Positions 27,280 through 34,454 of a stretch of DNA of 64,000 nucleotides are shown piece after piece. Under the pieces are notes generated by a model that saw only the letters and a list, made by a program, of their open reading frames with translations, had not been told where the DNA came from and did not search any database. This DNA comes from Streptomyces misionensis (GTDB lineage Bacteria; Actinomycetota; Actinomycetes; Streptomycetales; Streptomycetaceae): the NCBI RefSeq assembly GCF_007896895.1, contig NZ_VOGW01000013.1, positions 52,877 through 116,876 of the forward strand. Reading direction: 5' to 3'. The first letter of the stretch is position 1. Every line of letters begins with the position of its first letter. Made by a program: the position numbers and the translations under genes.

Positions 27280-27819
27280 TCAGGGGCCGGCCTCGGGTGG
27301 ACGCAGACGGTGGAAACGGCTGCGGAAGTAGACGAGGGGCTCGCCGTCGCCGACGACGCAGTGGTAGACCTCGCCGATGAGGATCAGGTGGTCGCCGGCC
27401 GGGAGCCGCTGCGTCGTACGGCATTCCAGGCGCACCAGCGCGTCATCGAGCAGCGGCACCCCCGTTGCCGCCCCGGCCAATCGGCGGCCACGGAACTTGT
27501 CGGCGCCCTTGCGCGCGAATCCGGCCGCCAGATCCTGCTGTCCCGCCCTCAGGACATGGACAGCGAAGCAGGAGGCCGCCTCGAACGTGTCCCGGCAGTT
27601 GGCGTCGCGGTCCAGGCAGACCGAAATCAGCGGCGGGGACTGGGAGACGGAGGAGAAGGAGCTGGCCGTGAAGCCCTGGGGGCGGCCGTGGTGATCGCTG
27701 GCAGTCACCACGGTCACCCCGCTCGCCCAGCGGCTCAGGCAGGCCCGGAACTGTTCCGGGGACACCGCCGGCTGGGCGACCGCGGCCGGGGTGCCGGGAA
27801 AGGAGGAGAGATCAGACAT
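27280..27819 (-). CDS. ActVB-like flavin reductase
   Basis: This 179-residue NAD(P)H:flavin oxidoreductase has the fold of HpaC/Act[19 protein letters not shown], then [21 protein letters not shown], and [17 protein letters not shown] near the end. It would supply FMNH2 to the ActVA-ORF5-like enzyme (22118) and probably to the luciferase-like enzyme (20958). The ATG at 27819 follows AGGACAGGA. It lies 37 bases upstream of KS-alpha in the same operon. Confidence 0.88.
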   Translation of the reverse strand: MSDLSSFPGTPAAVAQPAVSPEQFRACLSRWASGVTVVTASDHHGRPQGFTASSFSSVSQSPPLISVCLDRDANCRDTFEAASCFAVHVLRAGQQDLAAGFARKGADKFRGRRLAGAATGVPLLDDALVRLECRTTQRLPAGDHLILIGEVYHCVVGDGEPLVYFRSRFHRLRPPEAGP

Positions 27820-27857
27820 GTCCTGTCCTTGAGAGCGTGAGGGGCACGCACGGCACG

Positions 27858-28883
27858 TCACGTCCGGGCCTGGGCGCCGTCGGCCGCGGCCCGCATGACC
27901 TGGTCGAGCAGCCGCATGCTGACGAGGTTGTCGCGGCCGTTCACCGGAGCGGGGCGGCCCGCGTCGAGGGCCGCAAGCCAGTCGGTGAGCAGCCGGTCGT
28001 TGAGGTCGTGCAGGGGGACAGGTGCCGCGGTGGCGGGGACGCCGGTCGGTTCACCGTCGACGAACAGTCCGCCGTCGACGACCGTCAGCGTCGCGTCACG
28101 GCAGGTCACCTGCCATCCGGAGTCGAAGCGGACCAGTGCGCGCCCCGGTCTTGGTGCCAGGGTTGCCTCGTAGTGCACGGGCACGCCGTCCCCCGTGCGC
28201 AGCAGCGCGGCAACGGCGCCGCCGGCCGGGAACGGGCTCCAGGGCGGATTCCACTCCGCGGCCCCCACGACGTTCAGCTCCGTGCCGAGGCAGTGGCGCA
28301 GCAGATCCAGATGGTGGATGGCCGCCTCCAGGAAGACGGGGTGGTCCATCCCGACCCGCCATTCCATGCCGGGCGCCCACCCGTGGCTGTCGAGGGCCAT
28401 CTCCACGGACACGGAGGTCACGGGGCCGTACCGGCCCTCGTCCAGCAGCTCGCGCAGTGCGCGGAGGCAGGGGAAGTACCGCATCTGCTGGACCACGGTG
28501 ACTGATTCCGGCGTCGGGCCCGCGCGCACGATGTCCTCCGCGGACTTGAGGCTCCAGCCCAGCGGCTTGGCGGCGATCAGCCGGGCGCCGTGGGCGAGGG
28601 ACACCAGCGCGTGGGCCCGGCGGTACGGTGGCGGGCTGGAGTCCACGACCAGCTCGGCGCCGACGTCTCGCAGCAAGGCCGCGTCCAGCAGGTCCCGGAC
28701 CGCGTGCGGCGCCAGCCGAAAGTGCCGGGCGGCCTCGTCGCGGGCCTGGGCGTCGGGATCGACGACGGCGACCACATGGATGCGGTCGCTGTGGGCGGTG
28801 AGCGACGGCCACCAGGTCCGGCCGAAGCCGCCGACGCCCACGAGAACCGTGTTCAGACGCGGGGAAGCGGGGGCGGGGTTCAT
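27858..28883 (-). CDS. Gfo/Idh/MocA-family oxidoreductase
   Basis: This 341-residue protein has an N-terminal Rossmann fold (TVLVGVGGFGRTWW) and the family's AAKPLGW motif, EKP-like, in which the conserved Glu is Ala. The C-terminal domain has the conserved FLEAAIHHLDLLRH. It would oxidise or reduce a hydroxyl or keto group with NAD(P). The ATG at 28883 follows GGGAGG; an ATG 15 bases upstream is less well placed. Its position directly above the flavin reductase and KS suggests an early tailoring step. The substrate is not known. Confidence 0.82.
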   Translation of the reverse strand: MNPAPASPRLNTVLVGVGGFGRTWWPSLTAHSDRIHVVAVVDPDAQARDEAARHFRLAPHAVRDLLDAALLRDVGAELVVDSSPPPYRRAHALVSLAHGARLIAAKPLGWSLKSAEDIVRAGPTPESVTVVQQMRYFPCLRALRELLDEGRYGPVTSVSVEMALDSHGWAPGMEWRVGMDHPVFLEAAIHHLDLLRHCLGTELNVVGAAEWNPPWSPFPAGGAVAALLRTGDGVPVHYEATLAPRPGRALVRFDSGWQVTCRDATLTVVDGGLFVDGEPTGVPATAAPVPLHDLNDRLLTDWLAALDAGRPAPVNGRDNLVSMRLLDQVMRAAADGAQART

Positions 28884-28904
28884 GTGCAGGCCTCCCACCG
28901 CCGG

Positions 28905-29672
28905 TCAGAACAGCCCGCCGTCGACGGGCAGCACCCGCCCTGTGATGTAGGACGCGTCCTCGGTGGCGAGGAACGCGTAGAGGGCCGCGATCTCCTCCGG
29001 GCGTCCCACCCGCTGCAGCGCACTGCTGGCGCGCAGCCACTCCTCGTCCGGTATCCGCAGCTCGGGGTGGCGGTAGTGGTGGCCGTACTCGACGGCCATG
29101 TCGGTCGCGGTTCCGCCGGGCGACACGGCGTTGACGGTGATCCGGCGCGGACCGAGCTCGGCGGCGAGGCTCAGCACCATCGCCTCGACGGCACCCTTGC
29201 TGGCCGCATACAGGGTGTGGCCGAACACGGCCCGGTGGACGCTCACCGAGGAGGTCAGAATGATCCGGCCGCCGGGTGCCATGTGACGGGCCGCTTGCTG
29301 GGCGGCGAACAGCTGGCCGCGGGTATTCACCGCGAAGACACGGTCGAACTCGGCTGCCGTCAGCTCCTCCAGCCGTCCGAAGTGCTCGATCCCCGCGCAC
29401 GAGGCGAGGACATCGAGACCACCGAAGGTCTCCACGGCCCGGTCGGCCAGCTCGCCGATCTGCTCGGGGTCGCCGACGTCGGCGCACACGGCGAGCGCCT
29501 GCGCTCCCTGCCCCTTCAGCCGTGCCGTCACTTCCTCGGCGGCCTCGACCGCCCGCTGGTAGCCGATGACGACGGCCGCTCCCTCGGCCGCCAGCCGGGT
29601 GGCGACCGCCGCACCGATGCCCCGGCTGCCACCCGTCACCACGGCCGTCCTGCCTTCGAGCCGCCCGCCCAT
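28905..29672 (-). CDS. hydroxynaphthalene-reductase-like SDR
   Basis: This 255-residue SDR has TGGSRGIG, catalytic Ser in LTSSVSVHR and YAASK. The stretch FDRVFAVNTRGQLFAAQQA, the motif VSPGGTATDM and the long loop before LQRVGRPEEIA resemble the fungal tri- and tetrahydroxynaphthalene reductases and Ver-1. Such enzymes reduce polyhydroxylated aromatic rings, so a similar step on the polyketide is a fair guess. It is probably the first gene of the core PKS operon. Confidence 0.83.
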   Translation of the reverse strand: MGGRLEGRTAVVTGGSRGIGAAVATRLAAEGAAVVIGYQRAVEAAEEVTARLKGQGAQALAVCADVGDPEQIGELADRAVETFGGLDVLASCAGIEHFGRLEELTAAEFDRVFAVNTRGQLFAAQQAARHMAPGGRIILTSSVSVHRAVFGHTLYAASKGAVEAMVLSLAAELGPRRITVNAVSPGGTATDMAVEYGHHYRHPELRIPDEEWLRASSALQRVGRPEEIAALYAFLATEDASYITGRVLPVDGGLF

Positions 29673-29787
29673 GTCGTCACACTCCTCATGCCGTCGCGTC
29701 TGCTGCAGGCAACAGCCTTGGAGAGGGAGCTAAAGGCGATGGGGACAGCTCTCTGAAGAGCCGGTCAAGTGCGCTGGCCGCGGCCGG
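29673..29787 (-). promoter_or_regulatory. probable promoter of the core PKS operon
   Basis: This is the gap between the exporter stop and the SDR start. On the minus strand it contains TTGACC (29768-29763) followed by a small inverted repeat GCTCT/AGAGC (29748-29761). No clear -10 box or SARP heptamer pair could be fixed by eye. Confidence 0.3.
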
Positions 29788-31248
29788 TCACCGCGCCGCG
29801 GACGACTCCGGCTCGTGCTCCGCCTCGGTCTCGGCCTCGGGACGGCCTGCCGGCAGCACCCCGGCGAGGAGGATCACCGCGACCAGGATCCCGGCGATGA
29901 CCTCGAACGCGTGGCCGTACGAGCGCGCCAGACCGGCCGCGCCGGCGACATCGCCGGCCACCGTGGCCAGCACTGCGAGGCCCAGGGAGCCGCCGACCTG
30001 CCGGGTGGCGTTCATCAGGCCGGAGGCGATCCCCGCGTCCGGCGCCGCGACACCGGAGGTCACCACAGCGGTGACGGGCGTCATCAGCAACCCGAGACCC
30101 AGGCACATCAGCAGAGCCGGGCCGAGAATGCCGGCGAGATACCCGCTGTCCGGGGCGAGACGGCTCTGCCAGAGGAATCCGGCGGCTGAGACGGCCGCAC
30201 CGGACATGATCAGGGCGCGGTGACCGATCAGCTTCATCAGGCGGGGGGCGAGCCGGGAGCCGACCACGATCATGGTGGTGTGCGGAATGTAGGCGACACC
30301 GGTGCGCAGGGCGCTGTAGTGCAGCACGTTCTGCATGGACAGCGACAGGAAGTACCACATGGGGATGAAGGCCGCCCCCACCAGCACCATCACACCGTTG
30401 CCCGCGGACACCGATCGGCTGCCGAACAGCCGCAACGGCAGCAGCGGCGACCTCGTCAGCCGGGCCTCGGCCAGCAGGAACAGGCAGAGCACCGCGGCGC
30501 CCCCGGTCAGCGCTACGAGTGTCACCGGGTCGCTCCACCCGCGCGGGTCCGCCTGGCTGATCCCGTAGACCAGGGAGGTCAGCCCGACCGTGGCGAGGAC
30601 CGCGCCCCGCACGTCCAGTCGCTGGGCGTCCCGCCCCGGTCCCCGGCCGGGGAGGAGCGAGGCCGTCAGCAGGATCACCACCGCCCCGATGGGCGCGTTG
30701 ATCAACAGCGTCCAGCGCCAGGAGAGGTACTGCGTCAGCACACCGCCGACCAGGTTGCCCGCGGCACCGCCCGCCGCGCCCACCGCCGTCCAGGCTGCCA
30801 GGGCCCGGGCACGGTGCTCCGGCTCGGTGAACGTCGTCGTCAGGAGAGTCAGCGTGGCCGGGGCGAGAACGGCCGCACCGAGCCCCTGCACGGCACGCGC
30901 CGCGACCAGCAGCGCCGGGGTGTCGGCAAGGCCGCCGACCAGGCTGGCTGCGGAGAACAGGGCGAGCCCCAGAGTGAAGATGCGCTTGCGTCCGTAGAGA
31001 TCGGCGAGGCGTCCGCCCAGCAGCAGGAAGCCGGCGAAGACCAAGGAGTAGGCCGTCACCACCCACTGCAGGCCGACCGGGGAGAACCCCAGTCCCCGAC
31101 GGATCGACGGCAGTGCCACGTTCACCACCGACACGTCCAGCACCACCATGAACTGTCCTGCGCAGGCGATCGCCAGGACCGCCCAGGGCCCGGCACCGGA
31201 GCGGGTGCGTTCCGCCGTCCGGTCCGCCTCCGTGACCTCAGCGGCCAT
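29788..31248 (-). CDS. DHA2-family MFS exporter
   Basis: This 486-residue EmrB/QacA-type transporter has about 14 hydrophobic helices. It shows the motif A region GGRLADLYGRKR, the antiporter motif C-like PATLTLLTTTF region, and NAPIGAVVILLTASLLP. The ATG at 31248 follows AAGGAGG. It probably exports the polyketide and gives self-resistance. It is divergent from the XRE regulator, which may control it, and it is intact, unlike the related fragment at 11306-11944. Confidence 0.88.
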   Translation of the reverse strand: MAAEVTEADRTAERTRSGAGPWAVLAIACAGQFMVVLDVSVVNVALPSIRRGLGFSPVGLQWVVTAYSLVFAGFLLLGGRLADLYGRKRIFTLGLALFSAASLVGGLADTPALLVAARAVQGLGAAVLAPATLTLLTTTFTEPEHRARALAAWTAVGAAGGAAGNLVGGVLTQYLSWRWTLLINAPIGAVVILLTASLLPGRGPGRDAQRLDVRGAVLATVGLTSLVYGISQADPRGWSDPVTLVALTGGAAVLCLFLLAEARLTRSPLLPLRLFGSRSVSAGNGVMVLVGAAFIPMWYFLSLSMQNVLHYSALRTGVAYIPHTTMIVVGSRLAPRLMKLIGHRALIMSGAAVSAAGFLWQSRLAPDSGYLAGILGPALLMCLGLGLLMTPVTAVVTSGVAAPDAGIASGLMNATRQVGGSLGLAVLATVAGDVAGAAGLARSYGHAFEVIAGILVAVILLAGVLPAGRPEAETEAEHEPESSAAR

Positions 31249-31436
31249 GTTGCAGCCACCTCCTTGTGTGTACGTCCTCGTGCAGATGCGTGCGTCGTCC
31301 GGTACCTCGATCCTGGGGGCCGCCCGCATCCCGCGGCAGACCCCCGTGTTCATGGCAGTGACAGGGCTACCCGCGCCTCTGACGCGCGCAGGCGGGAAGG
31401 AGGGAGACTGGGGCGGGAAGGGAGACGCTCAGAAAC

Positions 31437-32285
31437 ATGACCGCTGCAGACGAACTGGGCGCGTTTCTCCGGGCCCGCCGCGCCCGCATCCAGCCGACCG
31501 ACGTCGGGCTGCCCTCAGGCTCGGGGCTGCGCAGGACACCAGGCCTGCGCCGGGAGGAACTGGCCGCCCTCGCCGGCATCAGCATCGAGTACTGCATCCG
31601 GTTGGAACAGGGCAAGGAGTCCAACCCCAGCGGCCCCGTCCTGGATGCCCTCGCCCGGGCCCTCCGCCTCGACCAGGAGGAGCGCGCCCACCTCTACGGC
31701 CTGGCCAATCAGGCCGCCCGCCGCGCCCCGGGAGTCCCCGCGTCCCAGCACGCGGTGCGCCCCGGGACTCGACAGCTCATGGAGACGGTGCGGCCCTGCC
31801 CGGCGTACGTCCTCAATCGCACCAACGACATCCTCGCGGCGAACCCCGAGGGCATCGCCCTCCTCGCGGGCATCGCCGAGTGGCCGCCAGAGCGCCGCAA
31901 CACCATCCGGTACACGTTCTTGCACCCGACGGCCCGCACGCTCTATCCCGACTGGCGCAAGGCCGCGGCCGACAGCCTCGCCCAGTTGCGCCTGGTCCAG
32001 GCGACCGACGCGAACGCCGCGGACCTGGCCGCCCTGGTCGAGGAACTCGACGCGCACAGCGAGGAGTTCGCCTGCATGTGGAACCGCTACGACGTCGGCA
32101 GGCGCCGGTCCGGGCGGAAGACGTTCCGCCATCCGCAGGCCGGCACCTTCACGCTGACGTCCGAGTCGCTCCATCTCGACGACCGCTCCCAGCGACTGAC
32201 GGTCTTCCAGGCCGATCCTGGGAGCCTCGACCAAGACGCGCTCAAGGTCCTGTCCGCGGTGACCTCCCTCACCGATCTGCCCTGA
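31437..32285 (+). CDS. XRE regulator with MmyB-like ligand domain
   Basis: This 282-residue protein has an N-terminal HTH (LRREELAALAGISIEYCIRL, about residues 35-60) and a C-terminal MmyB-type ligand-binding domain (YVLNRTNDILAANPEG, then FLHPTARTLYPDW, then YDVGRRRSGRKTFRHP). This family usually sits divergent from an SDR or transporter gene, as here, and is thought to bind a hydrophobic ligand. It is likely to control the exporter at 29788-31248 and perhaps to respond to the product. Confidence 0.85.
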   Translation: MTAADELGAFLRARRARIQPTDVGLPSGSGLRRTPGLRREELAALAGISIEYCIRLEQGKESNPSGPVLDALARALRLDQEERAHLYGLANQAARRAPGVPASQHAVRPGTRQLMETVRPCPAYVLNRTNDILAANPEGIALLAGIAEWPPERRNTIRYTFLHPTARTLYPDWRKAAADSLAQLRLVQATDANAADLAALVEELDAHSEEFACMWNRYDVGRRRSGRKTFRHPQAGTFTLTSESLHLDDRSQRLTVFQADPGSLDQDALKVLSAVTSLTDLP

Positions 32286-32295
32286 CGCCCGGCCG

Positions 32296-32334
32296 GCAGA
32301 TCCCAGAACTCCTTCTGCCCGCGGCCGCCGGGTG
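32296..32334 (-). pseudogene. remnant of a second ketosynthase 5' end
   Basis: These 39 bases match KS-alpha positions 27164-27202 in the same orientation at 37 of 39 bases. Read on the minus strand they encode [12 protein letters not shown], against [13 protein letters not shown] in KS-alpha. Just upstream on that strand (to about 32346) the DNA reads as GVVT in another frame, so a two-base deletion would restore the usual KS start GVVTPGG. Nothing further of a KS is visible on either side; the XRE gene ends 10 bases away. It is most likely the scar of a lost second KS or of recombination. Confidence 0.7.
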
Positions 32335-32477
32335 ACCACGCCCTGCACGATCAGCGAGCTGACACCCCGTCAGGGCAGTCGTCAAATGAGCGTCACGAGC
32401 CGTTCCCCACTCGGGAAGGAAACAGACTGCGGCACGAGGAAACCTGGTGGCATCCGCCCCACTGAGACGCGGCGCCC

Positions 32478-33167
32478 GTGGCCGACATGGTGGCCATGCT
32501 CCATGGCGGTCTCGAAGCGCGGGTCACGCCCTGGGACAGCGACATTCCGTTGATGGCCGACGGCGACGGAGAGATCGTCTGCCGGTACGGCCTCGGGGCC
32601 GCCGGCCCCGTGCCGCCCCTGGTCTCGATACGGATCCGCCACCGGGCCACCTCGGGGCGCCGGCTGTGGTGCGTCCTGCTCGACCTCACCGACAGCTACA
32701 CCTCCCATACCGGGCTCTTCGACGACGGCCGGTTCGTCGGACCGGGCTACACCGGGTACGCCCTCGACAACCGGCCCGTGCAACTGTCCCTGCCGGCGCA
32801 CAGGCCGCCGCGGCCCGGCGCATTCGTCCGGGACTGGCTGAAGCTGATCGTCTGCGAGGGCGAGTTGAACACCGTGCCCTTCCATCTCGACCGCTGGGAC
32901 CCGCTCGCACCCCTCGGCAGCCGGGGCACCGCACTCCGGCACGCGGACGGGGTGCTTCGGTTCGACGCGCCCGCACGGAGCAGCAGGGACGCTCAACCGG
33001 AGGAATCGGGCGGGCCGGGGCCGTGCCTCCTACGACGGGCCGTTCGCCGCCAACGTGCGCCGCACGGTTCTCCACGGCTGCTCGGCAATCGGAGGGCAAA
33101 GGGATGCCCTCCTTCTTCGCCGAGCGGTTCGGGGCCCGACAGCCCTGGCGCGTCGGCCAGTTCGTGA
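32478..33167 (+). pseudogene. 5'-truncated remnant of an unassigned protein
   Basis: An open frame of 229 codons whose first 165 residues look like real protein: RRLWCVLLDLTDSYTSHTG, VGPGYTGYALDNRPVQLSL and DWLKLIVCEGELNTVPFHL. I associate this pattern with the C-terminal part of Streptomyces caspase-family proteins, from memory and with low certainty. No start with a good ribosome site or N-terminal domain is present, and after about 32985 the frame turns into basic low-complexity sequence typical of a shadow. It is best read as decayed DNA at the island edge. Confidence 0.45.
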
Positions 33168-33232
33168 ACGCGCCGGCGATCACCGACCCGAGCTACGGCG
33201 AGCACGCCCGTCAACCCCGAACCTGCCGGTGA
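33104..33232 (+). CDS. possible 42-residue small ORF
   Basis: The ATG follows GGAGGGCAAAGGG, a good ribosome site, and encodes MPSFFAERFGARQPWRVG and on to a stop at 33230-33232. No family is recognised. It lies in degraded sequence, so it may be the start of a broken gene. DNA from here to 33445 holds nothing else that can be supported. Confidence 0.25.
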   Translation: MPSFFAERFGARQPWRVGQFVNAPAITDPSYGEHARQPRTCR

Positions 33233-33445
33233 GCCGTCGACGCACGCTTCGGCGCCCGCGTCATGATCGCCGCGCCCGGCCGGGGCGCGGATCTGAACGG
33301 CCCGGCGGCCCAGCCCTACGCACCGCTCGCCACGACCGCCATACGAATCCGCCCGCTGAACGAACGGGTCAGTCCACCGGCGGACTGCCAGAAGCCAGCA
33401 CCGCTCCCAGAACCTCATTCCGTCCCGTACCCACGACGTCGAACG

Positions 33446-33838
33446 TCAGGAAACGGGGAACCAGGCCGACAGGCGCTTTGCAATAGCCGGTACATCGATG
33501 TTGTCCTGCGCGACTTCCTCGACGAACGGGCCAGCCACGGAGACGGGTGGCGGGGCGGTATTGGCACTGACGCCGTTGAACCGCAGGAAGACACGCATGG
33601 CAAGCCAGGCGGTGCGCTTGTTGCCGTCGATCAGCGCATGATTGCGAGCGACGGAGTGCAGCAGTGCCGCCGCCTTCTCGTGCAGCGTGGGATACAGTTC
33701 GGCCCCGAACACGTTCGTCCGGGGCCGTTCGATCGCTGACACCAAAAGACCCATGTCACGCACGCTGTGCTCGGTATCGTTGACCGTGCGAGCGATGGCC
33801 AGGATCTCGTCGATATGGATGTAGCGCACTTGGGTCAC
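33446..33838 (-). CDS. Doc/Fic-type toxin
   Basis: This 130-residue death-on-curing family protein has the Fic-fold motif HALIDGNKRTAW, with His67, Lys74 and Arg75. The Lys in place of the second Gly of classic Fic proteins marks Doc-type kinases that phosphorylate EF-Tu. It overlaps the antitoxin gene by 4 bases. A toxin-antitoxin pair at the edge of an island commonly stabilises it. Confidence 0.85.
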   Translation of the reverse strand: MTQVRYIHIDEILAIARTVNDTEHSVRDMGLLVSAIERPRTNVFGAELYPTLHEKAAALLHSVARNHALIDGNKRTAWLAMRVFLRFNGVSANTAPPPVSVAGPFVEEVAQDNIDVPAIAKRLSAWFPVS

Positions 33839-34029
33839 TTCAGGTAGTCCAGGATCTCCGCATCGCTGTCCATCAGCTCGGCCAGGACGTCATCAACCTT
33901 CAGCTCGGCCCGGCGCTGGGCGTCACGGATGGCCTCGATGGCAAGTTCCTGCTTGCTGCGACCCTCCCGACGAGCCCGCTCGGTGAGCTTCGCGTCAAGG
34001 TCTTCGGGGAGTCGGAGTGTCATCGCCAT
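33835..34029 (-). CDS. ribbon-helix-helix antitoxin
   Basis: This 64-residue protein has an N-terminal ribbon-helix-helix pattern (MTLRLPEDLDAKLTERARRE) and an acidic C-terminal tail (DVLAELMDSDAEILDYLK) of the kind that covers the Doc active site. It is the first gene of the pair; palindromes lie just upstream, where the protein probably represses its own promoter. Confidence 0.85.
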   Translation of the reverse strand: MAMTLRLPEDLDAKLTERARREGRSKQELAIEAIRDAQRRAELKVDDVLAELMDSDAEILDYLK

Positions 34030-34037
34030 ACAGGAAT

Positions 34038-34082
34038 GATACCGGGCTGGTATCTGGGTGGCGAGGTGATATCAGCCACCCA
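34038..34082. promoter_or_regulatory. palindromes upstream of antitoxin
   Basis: GATACC and GGTATC pair around 5 bases (34038-34054). TGGGTGGC and GCCACCCA pair around 12 bases (34055-34082), and GATATC lies between them. These are likely antitoxin operators and the promoter of the toxin-antitoxin unit. Confidence 0.55.
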
Positions 34083-34454
34083 AGACCTCGGACCACGACG
34101 CCGTCCTTCGTGGCCCGGTCGGGCCTGCGGCCCCGGCTCCGAGGTGCGTGCGACGAGGTGGCAGCACGCGCCGCCGCTGGCGAGGTGCAGTCGGCCCCCC
34201 AAACCGGAGTCCTTGCCCCGCGCCAACGGCCCCGGTCTGCGGCCCAGGGCCGGAGAGGTCCGAGGCTGAGGCTTCCGATATTCGAGCGTCATCCGAGCGT
34301 CAAAAATCCTGCATTGCGCATCGCCACGTCGCCGCGAGACCCACGCTGACCCTCGAACCTGCAGCTCAGAGCGTTCTGCACAAGCGAACCTCAGTCGACG
34401 CATTCCGCGAGCGAAAACAGGTCGAGCTGACCACCTGAAATGCAAAACGGCAGG
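34083..34454. other. intergenic region without recognisable gene
   Basis: About 370 bases between the toxin-antitoxin unit and the RNA methyltransferase stop. Base composition becomes less GC-rich near 34290-34440. The short open frames overlap each other and carry no motif. No tRNA, integrase or clear attachment repeat was found, though this is the likely right junction of the island. Confidence 0.4.

Noticed and set aside
34083..34454. tRNA or attachment site at the right island edge
   Set aside because: No cloverleaf, CCA-adjacent acceptor stem or direct repeat matching the left edge was visible, and no integrase gene is present.
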